Origin: Torymus aiolomorphi
Taxonomy: Eukaryota; Arthropoda; Insecta; Hymenoptera; Torymidae
Direction of reading: 5' to 3'
Length of the DNA: 64,000 nt
Assembly (NCBI GenBank): GCA_036365515.1
Contig: CM070877.1
Location: 18,418,701 to 18,482,700, forward strand
Part shown: one piece after another, positions 40,964-52,924 of the stretch
How the letters are laid out: each line of letters opens with the position of its first letter
Position numbering within the stretch: position 1 is the first letter of the stretch
Position numbers and translations under genes: made by a program
The notes under the pieces: model-generated
Seen by the model: the letters and a program-made list of their open reading frames with translations, nothing else
Told to the model about the DNA's origin: nothing
Databases searched by the model: none

Positions 40964-40982
40964 CTCTCTCTCTCTCTCTCTC
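40964..40982 (+). repeat. (CT)9 microsatellite
   Basis: Followed by CCGACCGCTCGCAG then GTATAT, which by chance looks like an acceptor-donor junction. Confidence 0.95.
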
Positions 40983-41449
40983 CGACCGCTCGCAGGTATA
41001 TTACGGGGAGTCCCTCCCGCCTCGTCTCGCTCCGCCCCGAAATTCATGTTTTTTTCCTCCTCTACCCACGATTGCATAGTGCCCAGGTAGCAGTGTGCGA
41101 CCTTCGTAATAACGCCTGGACGTGCTTCCAGTGGCACAGCCATTGTTTCCCAAACTTGCCGCTGGTACGTGCACGTCGAGGAGTTTGAGAAGGGGCGACC
41201 GACGAAGAGAGAGCGAGCGATTGGCTTGATAAGGGGGTTGGGATGTTTTTGGGGGTTATACGTGTGTGAGTCTCTGCGACGGCGATCGAAGGTTTGGAGA
41301 GTGAGAAAGAGGGAGTGTGAGTGGAAAAGGGGGTGGATATTTGCTGAATCAAGGGGTTTTATGAGAGGGGATCGAGGTTTGATTACCGATTTGGAAAAAA
41401 AGCTCGAGAAATGGATAGGGGAAAGTTTTATGATTTAAGTTCAATTTAG

Positions 41450-43130
41450 AGTCAATAAATTAGGAGGAATTAAGGTTGAAAATGTATTGGTATGAAGTTT
41501 GCATCGTTGGAATGCAACGAAATAATTTTTTACGATTGATTAAAATTATTAAACAATGGAAATTTTATCTAAAGCTTTGTTTTAAGGTGATGTTAAGTAC
41601 CGACATAATTTTCAAACGAGTACATCTCATGAAAATACCAATAGAATCATCCAAAAAAAAATCTGAGTATAGTATTAACATGTACGAAGCGCTTGACGAA
41701 CGTGTTTTTTCAAAAAAATGATGAGAATTTATTTAATTAAATAAAAACCGTACTGTTGGTAAGTAGGAATCTGCAATTGACCTACTTTTCAAACGAGCAT
41801 AGCTAACGAAAATGCTCAATTAATCTTTTATCACTCAAATGCACAATTAATATCACTCAAAAAATTCCTGAATATAATGTTTATGTGTATGGAGCGCTTG
41901 ACGAAATTTTTTTTCCGAATAAACGCTTAAATGTTGAATTAAAAAAATATTACAATTCACGGTTTCACATGGCCTTAAAGTTATTTGATACTTATAAAAC
42001 ACTAAATCTACACAAAAATTAATATTATTTAATATAAACGTGAAGTAAAATGAATTATTTTTTTTATTTCGTTGGACTCCAACGTTGCGAACTTCAGACC
42101 CATGAAAATGTGGACAGTAAAGAAAGTGATGATTGATATATGAAAGTAAATCTAGTTGTTTTAAAAAATTTAAAGCATTCATGTAAGATATCATTAGCTA
42201 CGTATTATTACGCAAATACTAACTCAATACTCGTTACTTTTACCAAGAAATAAATTCATATAATAAGTACTTTATTCCAAGTAATCTTAATAGTTATTCT
42301 AAAATAATTGGTCATATATATACGACAGAATGAATAATAATGTTATTTCAGAAATGTGAAATATAGCCTGCAGGGGGTTTGATTTTTCGAAAATTCGTAA
42401 ATTTCATAAACTTTGAGGTGTTTTTGAAACATGGCCAAGAGTGAAATATTAAGCGAAACTGGCGCACCTATTCACTCTCTTGGTCTTGATCTATTGCTGG
42501 CGCAGTATTATTTATGAAGTTTTGAGGAGTTCGTAATCGTATGTTAGAAGTTTAACCCTTTGAGCCGCAGTGAGTCTCAGTATTACTCCCGTGTGGTACG
42601 TGAACTTTGCCGCAACTTTGTGCCTTGAAGTAAATTACAGAGCGAAAGTTGATTAACATATCATGCTGATTCTGTAATAAATTCGAGTACAGTTAATTAA
42701 AACAAATTCATACAATTTCATGGAGATTGAGTTTTTGGTTGAATGTGTGTTTAGAATTCTAAAATTATAACTAATTTATAAGCATTGTAGCAACAATTAT
42801 ATTTGAAGTAAATTTAGTCAAATTATATATATATAACTAGTCTATTAAATATAATTAAATCTAATCAATTCCTGGTCTATAATTACATTTAAATTTTTAG
42901 TTCTTATACAATTTTATGATTAACAAGAAATAAATATATAAAAATAACCGACAAGCCTTTATAGATCAATTTATAAAAATTTTTTCTAAAGTAGAATGAA
43001 AATAATTGGTTAAGACATATTTCTATGTTTATCGGACATTTAATCTTAATGGTTTTTTTTTTCTTTTATTATTCCTTTATTCATACTGTTGTAATTAAGT
43101 TATAATGCTATAATGCACTAACTTTACTAT
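41450..43130. other. Island-free AT-rich stretch
   Basis: Contains the direct duplication at 41601-41918. At 42552 TTAACCCTTTGAGCCGCAG resembles the start of piggyBac/Looper-like elements, but no inverse end was found. Confidence 0.5.
41601..41918 (+). repeat. Diverged direct duplication
   Basis: 41601-41719 and 41778-41918 both run from a CTTTTCAAACGAGTA-like start through CTCA(T/A)GAAAAT and end in GAAGCGCTTGACGAA / GGAGCGCTTGACGAA before a T-run. The copies have diverged by substitutions and small indels, so the duplication is old. Confidence 0.65.
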
Positions 43131-43910
43131 ATTTTGCTTTTTACGTACCAAGTTTGTCAATAAATTATCTAAATTCACTATTCCAATCATCAAAATTCTC
43201 CCAAGTCTCTTTTATTCCAACAATGTTTACGTAACGCCCAAAAGCTCAAAACAGCACAACACAACTCGTCTTTCCCAAAAGCCCCCAACTATTTTCGAAA
43301 AAGTCTTCGCGAAACTACCTACACCAAAGCAACCCGTTGCACGTAGGTAATTCACTCGTGAAAGCGCGTCAACAACAGCCTGCCAGCAACGCGAGTATAT
43401 AACGCGCTTGCGCGAGTCTTTGACCATCGCACGCGCGGAGAAACTCGTGCGGTCGTCTTCCCACACGCGTGTACCTATATACGCTCACTCGCGCGCGCGC
43501 GCACAGTGGAACACGTGTTCGGTAATAAAGACCGGATAATTAACACGTCGTTTAGGCACGAGCGCGACGCGGAGTTTACGAGCCGCGTGATTTCGCGAAA
43601 AAATTCGCGCGTACATGTATACGCATGCGCGCGAGCGAGAGTCGGGCTTGTTTGATTTTGGCGGGAAATCGCGCGGCGTCTTGAAGTTCGAGCATGTGTG
43701 TGTGTTGTTTGATTGCGAGTTTATACGCGTGTAGGAATGAGCAAGGGTGGGTATATAGTGGGTTTGCACGCGCAAACGGCTTGTCGATTTTTATGGATTG
43801 TGTAGGTTTTGCGATCGTTGTTGTTTTTGTTTGGGTTATTTTTGAATTGCTGGTGTTTTATTGCAGGGGTAAGAATTTGTACTTTATTACGATGAGATGA
43901 AATATTTTTT
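43130..43910. other. Skew-switch island 27
   Basis: A/C left arm (43150-43330), TACCTATATA at 43472, alternating CG tract at 43490-43502, G/T right arm (43690-43880). Confidence 0.75.
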
Positions 43911-44156
43911 TAAATTTGTAGAATAAAACGTAATTGTTTATAGAGAACTATATTATTAAACCACATCAGCTTTATTAATTACTGTTAGTTGTGTTCCCGA
44001 TATTTAAAGTATATTTGAATCAATCTATTAACCTATCATGTGCTGTTAGAATTCTACATATTTTTCCTTATTATTTTTTTCTTTTTATGAATATATTACA
44101 AAAGCAATGTAAGTATTATAATAAACTTCTAATCTCGCATTTTTTCCTTAAATTCC

Positions 44157-44880
44157 TACACGGAGAGAAATTTTAGAGTAAAAATTACCAAGGTGCCTTG
44201 GTAGCGCATGGATAGACTATCAAAAGCCGTGATATTCCCAGGTTTCTAATACAATTTATAAGTTTCCCAGGAAAAACTACCATAACCACTTAAAAAAAAT
44301 ACCAAATTATCGGAATAAAAATTACCAGACACACTGGTAAAAATTGAGATCTAGTCATTTTTACAAGGTAACCTAAGAATTTTTACTAAGAAAACCGATA
44401 AATTTTACCAAATAACCTGGTATTTGTGTACTCGCGCATGCGCACTGCGCATTATTGTGTTTCAGAAGATTGATACTAGAGGCGTGCGCGACGTTAAAAT
44501 GAAAACAATACACATATTTTCAGTAAGTAATAACGGCGATTCAAATGACTAGTGGTAACAGCTTCCGTGGCGCAGTCGGTAGAACGTCGGACTCTCAACC
44601 CAAAGATCGTCGGATCGAATCCTGCTTCCATAAAAATTTTTTTTCAGTTTAATATTTTTTCATCCTTGTTTCTGTTTCTATTTCTATATTAAAATACTAT
44701 ATATCCATCAATATGGATAAAAAAAGTTAATTTTTTTAATTTAAATTAATTAAAAAAAAAATTTACCAAGGCACTTTGGTAAAAAGTTTGAAATTGTCAG
44801 TCTGTCCATCCATTACCATAGAAACTGGTAATTTTGTCTCGAATATTTGTAATTTTCACTACAAAATTTCTCTCCGTGTA
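44157..44880. mobile_element. 724-bp TACACGGAGAGAAATTTT-ended MITE carrying a tRNA-like cassette
   Basis: It has perfect 18-bp inverted ends, with TA at the outer edges as a possible target duplication. The interior repeatedly carries TTACCAAGG...CCTTGGTAA-type words (about 44186-44203, 44326-44342, 44408-44424, 44763-44782 and 44815-44830), so it is rich in small palindromes. No protein frame. A tRNA-like module sits at 44561-44630. It inserted at the A/C-rich left edge of the island at 44880-45500. Confidence 0.85.
44561..44630 (+). tRNA. tRNA-Lys-like pseudogene or SINE head with intact Pol III boxes
   Basis: A box TGGCGCAGTCGG (44568-44579) fits the TRGYNNARYNGG consensus and B box GGATCGAATCC (44612-44622) differs at one base from GGTTCGANTCC. 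An anticodon-loop-like CTCTCAA lies between them (anticodon position CTC). The order resembles tRNA-Lys(CTT). The acceptor, D and anticodon stems do not pair properly, so this is not a working tRNA. A run of eight T (44637-44644) seven bases downstream would end Pol III transcription. Confidence 0.6.
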
Positions 44881-45500
44881 TCACACAAGCTTTCGCGTCA
44901 TCTCAAAGCCTATACAAACCACCATCCAATCCATCAATCAAGAACCCCAAAACGACCTACCTTCACACACGCCAAAACAAAAAAGCTAGGCAACAAAACA
45001 ATGGCTTAAGTTCTTTAAGCCACCGAAGCCCCCGGCGCAAAAATGACTGCCGCGAGCGCGGATAATTCGTAATGACACTCACGCGGGTGCGTGCACCGAG
45101 TGATTTATTCACCGCTAACGAAGACGAAGCGGCTCTCGATTGCCGCCGAAATTAGGCTGTCGGACGGGCGCGCGTTGATCGATTGCCCCGTGCGCGCGCG
45201 CGCGCGACGCTAATGAACGGATTCAACAGCCGCGCGGCGGCAGCGGAGCCCAAAGAATCGCATGCGCGTGCGCGCGTCAATGAGTTTCGCGTTTTTCACG
45301 CGTGCGTGTGTGAGCTGCGGTACGCGGAGAGAGTCGTTAAATCACGGGATGAACGAGCAGCTGCTTAGCGCTGTTGAATTGTAATGGAGGAGTCGTGGAT
45401 ATTGGGAGTCTGAAGGTGAGAAAGAGGATAAGGATTGTAGTGACCGGGGCGATGAGCGATGGTAATTTAAAAATTGTATGAGTGTTTGATAGTAGACTTT
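44881..45500. other. Skew-switch island 28
   Basis: The A/C left arm starts at the edge of the TACACGG element. Alternating CG tract at 45192-45206; right arm G-rich from 45370. Confidence 0.7.
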
Positions 45501-45616
45501 TTTTGTAAACGTACGGCTTTGAAACAAGTAATTTAAAATTTTTACTTTATAAGTTTATTCAATTTTTTTTCGCAAATAATATTAAACTCTAAATTGCTAA
45601 ATATATGAACTGATCC

Positions 45617-45782
45617 TATTCTCTAAATTCGAATAAGTGCGATATTCACATCAAATAAGTGAATATTCACTTATTGTAAGTATATATAATAGTCGTGCAC
45701 TTATTCAATACTACACATTTAAATAAGTGAATATTCACTTATACGAAGTGAATTTTCACTTATTTGATTTTAGAGGGAATAT
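45617..45782. mobile_element. Short palindrome-rich MITE
   Basis: The ends TATTCTCTAAATTCGAATAA and (inverted) TATTCCCTCTAAAATCAAAT are similar. The 166-bp body is built from AATAAGTGAATATTCACTTAT palindromes (about 45654-45676 and 45722-45743) plus partial copies, so it can fold into several alternative hairpins. No coding capacity. Confidence 0.7.
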
Positions 45783-45859
45783 TTCATATAACTCTGAGCG
45801 TTTCCCTTATTAATACTGGGAATTAAACGACAATGAAAGCACCGTGTGCAATGATACAA

Positions 45860-46720
45860 AAATTCGAAACTCTTTTCTTACCATTTTTAACGTTCACTCT
45901 ATCCTTCGCTCCACCCCCCACACATCGCATAAAATGTATATCTATACTCGCACGTTAAATCGCCCATGATTGCTAGAAACAGCAGCATCCGCGCGTGTAC
46001 GAAAATCACCACTGCACGTGTTCTGCTTGAAACTTTTAAGAGTTTTTCCCCGAAACTCAATCACGGCCGAAATATCCCGCACTCCTCGCTGTAAAACGAG
46101 AACTAGAAAACCTGGCTAGAGCTCGCGGTGGTGCGAAACTCTCGGGGAGCATAACTGAGCGCGAAACTGCACTATCGAGTGCAATTTGCCGAATTCACAC
46201 GCGGACGAAGGAAAAGCCAGTCACGTAACCCGTCGCCGCGCAATCGCCAGTCAATTGGAATCTCTCGCCTGCTCGCTCCTGCGCGCGTCTTCTCTATTTT
46301 TCGCGTTCTCGCTCGACTCCCTCGCGAGATTCTATATCCGCACCCTGGATGCTTTTTACGCCCGACCGTGTACCTATATACACGTTGGGGTTCCTTCTAC
46401 CCTCGCTCGATCGCGACGATGTCTGTTATCTATTATGTTTTATTGTGCGCGCGAGCGAAGCTCCATGCGCGGTGCTCTAATTTTTTTTCTTTTTTCTCCT
46501 TTATGTAGAGGATGTACATGTATAGTCGCGATACTCGCGTATTTTATTCGCGAGGTACATTTTTCGGGGAATGTTTTCGCGGAGGTATACGTGGAATATT
46601 TTACACGCGGGCGAGATTACGGAGTATTTGCCGTGGAGAGGAAAAGCATGACGCAAATGTTAATACTTTGGAGAAATTTTATCTGCTCAACGTAGAGAAT
46701 GAACTTAGCGACTCATGTGG
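45860..46720. other. Skew-switch island 29
   Basis: C-rich left arm (45900-46060), TACCTATATA at 46371, G-rich right arm (46530-46680). A 169-codon plus-strand frame across the core has no recognisable domain. Confidence 0.65.
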
Positions 46721-46984
46721 ATGTAGCCTCTTCTTATTAAAGTATTCAAAGTGTAATAAATAATTGTAGCCTCTAAAAATCACCAGTAACTGCCATTATT
46801 TCGGCACGACCTCAATACGATAAAGCGCAACAAAAAAAAGTTACGACTTATCACGTTTAATAGCCCCTCAACCATCTCCACTCTATTCGCGCAAGCTAGC
46901 GCCACATCCTAAAGCCTCTCTCCGCCGGCAGCAGCCTCTTAAACCTCTGTCCCGCAAAGTGCTTCCGAAAAAAGTACAAAAAAG

Positions 46985-47010
<26 letters not shown>
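46985..47010 (+). repeat. (CT)13 microsatellite
   Basis: First of two CT tracts in this island (the second is at 47123-47147). Confidence 0.95.
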
Positions 47011-47015
<5 letters not shown>

Positions 47016-47122
47016 GGCAAAATAATTAAGTGCCACGCCGCAGCCACTTATTCATTCGTCTTCCATCGCACTGCTGCTCTGCGCGCGAAAAAATCTCCCG
47101 CTGAACTTTTTATCGTTTCCCC

Positions 47123-47147
47123 CTCTCTCTCTCTCTCTCTCTCTCTC
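47123..47147 (+). repeat. (CT)12 microsatellite
   Basis: Second CT tract of the island. Confidence 0.95.
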
Positions 47148-47799
47148 ACTTCTTCCCGATCTGCATCTACCATTCGCGAGAGAGGGAGGATGGGCGAAGC
47201 GAAATTTCCTGGATTTTCCCCGACGCGCTTAAGTACACCCCGGGGACAAATCCGCACTCTCGGCGGGCCGTTTCCTCTCTCTTTCTCTTGCGCTCCACCC
47301 CCTCGCTAATTTTCTCGACGAGCCGTTTCTTCCGAAAGGGAAAAGTGGCCCTGCAGACCCCTCTCCCCCCAAAAATCCTCTCCTCGATCTTTCCAAGTTT
47401 ACGGGCGCGCGTTTCGCCTTTTTCGCTCGCGCGGAGTGGGACGTATATAATCCGGTTTATTGCGCGATCTCGCCGCCGCCGCCGCCGCCTCGGGCGCCCG
47501 CGAGTTTATGATGTATGAGTTTTCAAGGTTACGCGGCCTCCGCGTCGCCGTCTCGCTTCGCAATTCATGGGGATGTATACGACGGTGTATTGCGATTGCG
47601 ATATTACGAGGCGCCGCGTCTCCCGCCTGTACCTTCCGCTGGGGATTGTTTGAGAAGCGCGCGGGTGCTGTGGTGGTATATATATATAAACGGGTTGCTC
47701 GTTTTGGGAATATCCTATTAAAACGGTTTATGGAATTGTCACTGATAACGAGGTGGGGCTGTTATCTTGGGTTGTTTACAATAATTGATATGAATTCTT

Positions 47800-48300
47800 C
47801 AAGTTTAAAAATATAGATTTGGGAGATACTGTTATACGCAGTTAAGATAAATATAGCTTTGTTTATACCATTGTTATATTCGTTAATGTATAACGACACT
47901 AAATTTTTGTAAGTGGCATTGAGATACAAGATTTACTCGGGTTTTTTCAAATTCATCTTAAACGTGGACCAAACGCGCTTAAAATATATGATATTTGTTT
48001 AGTGCACCATAAAGGTGTTAAGTTTAAACACCTGCTACTAGAAATTGCATAATTCCAAGTCTTCCATATTTAAACCAATGAGAATAGCAGTTTAGCCACC
48101 AGTTGCCCACCTCGTAGAGCCATAAATCTTTCTACCTGCTAGAGCCTGAGAAATTAGAAAACGTTTACCCTCAAAGGTTCTTAAGTCTAGCAATAGACAA
48201 CTCCCAAATGATGCGCTAATCCTTGTAGAACCGTTAAACCCTACAATATCTATATGGCACCATAAAATGTTAAACACCTTTTAATAACAAGGAAATACTT
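47800..48300. other. Spacer with a pair of direct repeats
   Basis: GCACCATAAAGGTGTTAA... (48003-48031) recurs as GCACCATAAAATGTTAAACACC at 48257-48278. The 225 bp between them are less AT-rich than neighbouring spacers and hold a 61-codon minus-strand frame with no recognised domain. Possibly a mobile-element remnant. Confidence 0.5.
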
Positions 48301-49290
48301 CTAAATGGAATATAATCATACTAACAGCTTTATAATTAAATACGAATACGAAACGAATAAAGCTTATCTCACAAGGAATGTAAATAATTCAATTAACCCA
48401 CTCGAAAAAATTGAAACTATCCCGGTTTATTGCATATAATAATTTCATGCCCCGTGGCTGTTTGCGAACTGGCCACCGATTCCACAATTTTTATTATACA
48501 ATTATCATTACAAAACGCGACCCACACGACGCGCAGCTTTACATCTAAAATACTCTCGTATCAGATAACGCGCCGACTCGCACTCGCGTAAATATAAACT
48601 CGAGCCGCTCGAAATCCACTTCGCTATCCTCTCTATAACCAACCCAAGCATCATCATCATCATCATCATCGTAGCCGTCGTCGCTGAGAATCCCGCAGTC
48701 CCCACGCGTCAACTGATAAATCGGCCGGCTCCCAATAACCATAGCACATACAGCCGGCCAATAAACCGGTATACAAACTCTCGAGAGTGAATCCGTCCCC
48801 TCGGCAAATTAATTCTGTATCCTAGCCAGACGCAAAGAGAGTATACAGTCACTTCTCTAGGAAAATTTCGCGAGTTTATAAATCGTCGCGAGCGCACCTG
48901 TGTGATGCGCCGGTTCACCCACGCGCGCGTGTCGGAAACCAGATCCGCATGCAGCGATGGTTTATCGCGAGGCCTCTCTCTCTCGGGATATTAAGCCCTT
49001 CCGAGGAATCCGCGGCCGCTTCTGCGCGAGTGCGGAGATTGTTTATTGCGTGTGTTTCCCGCGCGGGGTTTTGGGATCATCCTCTGAGCTATATAGTGGC
49101 GAACTTGGAATTCTTCGAATGGCTGTGGGGATTTTCGCGCTTAATTCGGAGATATGCCGATCGGCGGGTTTTGGATGCGATTCTGGAATTGTAAGCGGGG
49201 AAATACTTTGGTACAGTGTGGTATTTATGGAATTATGGGTTTTGTTAATGTTATACTGGTTGTGGAAATAGGGAATAAAAGTGAATATGA
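48300..49290. other. Skew-switch island 31
   Basis: A/C left arm (48360-48640), (CAT)n at 48650-48670, CpG core, G/T right arm (49050-49270). Confidence 0.7.
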
Positions 49291-49600
49291 TTGTTCCCTT
49301 TTTCTTTTGCTAAACGTATAAAACTATGTGATATGTAGAGTGGCAAATTAGAATAGTTGTAATTCTTTAGTTTCATTCAATAATTGAAAGAATTCTTAAT
49401 ATCGTAGTGTTTCTTATTTATATAACAATTAGAGATAGTGAAACTCTAAACTTTTTAAACGAATGTTCTAATAATTATATAATACATTCATAATCAATTC
49501 GCCATTTCTATAGTAGAGTATTCAAATAAATCACATAATAAAGCTTCATTTTACTGATGATATAATAATTACATAATTCATTTCCCAGTTTTAATATGCC
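49290..49600. other. AT-rich spacer, nothing seen
   Basis: Featureless. Confidence 0.6.
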
Positions 49601-50070
49601 CGAGGAAATTTTATCAAAATTACCTACCACGACAATAACTGTACCCGTGATATTTTCGAATCCATGAAGTTAATTTTAGCCTTACTCAAGACTCCGCGCT
49701 TTACATAACGAGCGCGCAATCTTTACTCACTCCGGTAAGTAATATACATCGACACATTTACACGCTGCACCTCGGCCCTCCCCCCTCATAATTGCTTTGT
49801 AACCCATCTCCCGACGTGCTCCTCCACCCCCACCCCCTCTCTTCCTTTCATTATTAATTCAATACACGATTTTTAATGGCCCGTAACGGCTCGACCGAAC
49901 GTACAAATCGACCAGCCTCTCACTCGTCCCTCTCTTTTACTCTCTTCTTGCCCGGCGGCGGTGGCGGCAACTTAATCCGGCCGCCCGCGCGCGCGACGGA
50001 AACACACCGATTCACAAATCGCCCGGCATTGTTCGCTTAATGAAGCCGATCAATCGTTCGCCCCGGCGCC

Positions 50071-50157
<87 letters not shown>

Positions 50158-50480
50158 CCACTCGGCTTCTCTCGTTCTGGGACGCGAGTCAAGCGTGTCA
50201 CGTCGCCGATAATTCCTGCGCCAGCGTCGAGCTTTTCCGTCTTTGGCCGGGAGAGAGAGAGAGGATGCGATAGGTCGAGTGGAAGCTGTAGATGGGTGGC
50301 GGGAACAAGGCTGGCCTGATTGTTTGCCGGGCTGTGTTTCGTTTCTTTTGTTGCCATTGGGAAGTGCGGAGAGAAATTTTCTTCCTCGGCAAGATATTTG
50401 ACAATAATGCTGTTCTAGGTTGCTTTAAGTGTCAGATAGTTTTCGATTATTGTTCTTTTCAATTTTACTCTGTTTTAGGG
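49600..50480. other. Skew-switch island 32
   Basis: C-rich left arm (49760-49930), (CT)39, then a short G/T right arm (50250-50470). Confidence 0.7.
50074..50151 (+). repeat. (CT)39 microsatellite
   Basis: 78 bp of pure CT, the longest pyrimidine tract in the window, in the left half of its island. Can form triplex (H-DNA). Confidence 0.95.
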
Positions 50481-51180
50481 TGACACATAGATTTTAGATT
50501 TTATTATTTAAGACTCGGCCGTAAAAATAATATGATAATAAAAGTAATAGGTAATTAAATGAGTCTGATAATGAACTTTATTGAAAAAATGTCACTTGTT
50601 TTGCCATGAAGAGGATTCAAATGACATCCTGTTTTTATAATACATTGAACTAAAAAACTTTCTCTCTACTGGGTAATTCCTTCATAAAAGCTATTAGTTA
50701 CATTGTCATAATTTTGCTAAGTCTTATCCAAACAGTTTCAAATTTTTTGCAAATAAAGTATACTAGTTATTAGAGGTATTTAAACATGAAATGAGGAGCA
50801 AAGCTTTTCGCACTGGTACCAGTTAGTTCTGTCAAATGACGATCGTGAAACTTTACGAGTGTCATATAACCCTTTTATGACGGTCTAACAACTCTAGTAC
50901 CATAAAAATGAAAGTAAGAAAATGCTGATATTTCCGCTGAAACTTTCGAAGATTTTGCAGCTGGTTGCGCAGGATGTAGTTGGAAGAATTACTTTTCAAG
51001 ATGACGCCGTTAAATCATTTTTGTTTGAACATGTATCGTTTTATCATTTTTTCAAAAGAGCTATGTTATGCTCAAAAGCTGGTACTGTCAATCTATATAC
51101 GCTTAATAAATTAAGAACTAATTAATTTTTCAAACGTTAACAACATTTGTTGCAACTGAATGAAAAACAAAATGTTTTCA
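50480..51180. other. AT-rich spacer, nothing seen
   Basis: GCACTGGTACCAGTTAG at about 50809 is a palindrome of unknown meaning. Confidence 0.55.
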
Positions 51181-51860
51181 ACATAAAAACATTTATATTT
51201 TCACGGTTCAACAAACAAATTCAAAGAAATTCTATACCCCACACAAACACGTACACAACCATCCCCGTACATACCAAAATGACTGCCATTCATATCGCTC
51301 GCCTCGAAAAAACGGCCACCCACGCGAAATAAAACCAGCAGAATCGAACGGCTCGACTCGTTGGCTCTCTCTCTCCGCATCGAAGAGGGTCGCCCGTGGC
51401 AAAAGGTCAGTCACGAGAGCAGGGACACATAAGCGGCTGATTAATACACGCCAAAAAGCTCGCACTTCGTTTGATCTTTAAAGGGCTCGCACATGCGCGC
51501 GTGGGCGGATGTACGTACACATATATGTACGTAACGGAAAACGAGCGGCGGACATCGATCATGCGCGGCCCGCGTGCCAATTAAAGTGTGCAGGGCTTTT
51601 CGCGAGAACGATATTTCAAGGCGAGGCTTTTGACGAAACGGCCGACCTTAGGGAAACGTCGTGTATACGTGTATGTATGGGTGGCTTTGAGGCGCCCCGT
51701 GTTAAGAAAGCTGCAGAGAGATTTTGTCGCTTCGATTTCAAGGAAGACGCTAAGGAGTATCGTGTTCTTGATTATCTCGTGATTTCGCGATGTTCGTGGG
51801 TCTTTGACTTGATTAAGTTAGAAGTAGAATTGCTAATTATGTATTATTTTGTGTATTTAA
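51180..51860. other. Skew-switch island 33
   Basis: A/C left arm (51230-51340), CpG core with ACATATATGTACGTAACG near 51519, weaker G/T right arm (51660-51820). Last island before the Rho locus. Confidence 0.65.
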
Positions 51861-52120
51861 TAAATTGAATAATTATACATATTTTTAGTATAGCTATGTA
51901 AAGTAATTATTTTGCTTAATTATATTTCTTTCAAGGGGTAAGCAGTGTAATATCAAAAAACTGAATATAATCCTTTATTCTTTTTTCTCCTGGAGAAAAA
52001 GTATTCTACAAAACTGTATGTACATGGGGTAGTAACTATTATTATACATCTTGGGTATCGGAAAAACCATATACTAGCATATAGAATAAGCTTTATCCAA
52101 TGAAAATCATCGAGCTCAGT

Positions 52121-52268
52121 TATGGTATTTACACTTCATAAAATATGCATTTAAGTAGTAGTAAAACTTTTAGATGAATTATATTATTCTTGAATTATGA
52201 TTTTTGCTAATAATGCTTCCATTTAATTAACACGTTAGCTATAAAATATGGTTAATTTTCTACCAGGG
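52121..52268. mobile_element. 5'-truncated copy of the CCCTGGTAGAAA-ended MITE
   Basis: From TATGGTATTTACACTTCATA to TTTTCTACCAGGG this follows the 3' 148 bases of the element at 9166-9418 with few differences. The left terminal repeat is missing. It abuts other repetitive sequence on both sides. Confidence 0.85.
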
Positions 52269-52874
52269 AATATATGATTTTTTTAGGTGTATATAAAGGC
52301 TATTGCCGGTTAAGATAGTCAAAAATGCCTTAGTTAGATTTTCCTTAGAGACCAGTACTACCAAAATTGTTATAAAAAAGAGAATTTTTGAAATTTGTGT
52401 TAACCCCTTACTCCCCAGCCCCTGCCACACAACCTCAAAAAAGGATTTTATTTTTGAAATGTAATTACACTAATTATCTCATGCCCATCTTCAATGAGTG
52501 TAATAAGTGGTTAAAATTTTAAGTTAATAAATCAAATATTTTTTGGGAATTAATTTATGAATTACAAAAACATTTTCCTTAACAAAAAATGAAACATTAA
52601 AGATAATTTAAAAATTAAAAAAGGAAAATGTAGGTAATTTAAAGAAAAGTTTAAAATATTAAGTAATATTGACTGTAAAATATGAAAAAATAATAAAAAA
52701 ACGAAAAATTCAAACATGTTTTTTAGTTATAAAAAAAAAGATAAAAACTTAAATCAGTCAGTGGTCCAAGTTTTTTTCGTGAGACGAAGTAAATAAGCTT
52801 TATGCGATGAAAATCGGTCGAATGGTTCTCGATGTATAGAGAGTTTACATACGTCATACACACACTCACCCCAT

Positions 52875-52924
52875 ACACACACACACACACACACACACAC
52901 GCACGCACGCACGCGCACACACAC
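52875..52924 (+). repeat. (CA)n / (CACG)n microsatellite
   Basis: CA units passing into CACG units and back to CA. It lies inside repetitive sequence rather than in an island. Confidence 0.95.

Larger units (their letters stand above)
40640..41450. other. Skew-switch island 26
   Basis: A/C left arm (40640-40820), two TC tracts, GC core, strongly G-rich right arm (41170-41400). Confidence 0.75.
46770..47800. other. Skew-switch island 30
   Basis: A/C left arm, two CT tracts, a CCG run at 47471-47490, GTGGTATATATATATAAACG near 47670, then a G/T right arm. Confidence 0.7.

Noticed and set aside
40980..41000. Third ratchet point, CGCAG/GTATAT at 40995/40996
   Set aside because: The pyrimidine tract is a microsatellite, the donor is weak, and no GTGAGT lies 50 nt downstream.
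42552..42600. PiggyBac/Looper-type left end TTAACCCTTTGAGCCGC
   Set aside because: No inverse end or transposase nearby; a single short match is not enough.
44561..44630. A functional tRNA gene
   Set aside because: The acceptor, D and anticodon stems do not pair. Only the promoter boxes and terminator are intact.
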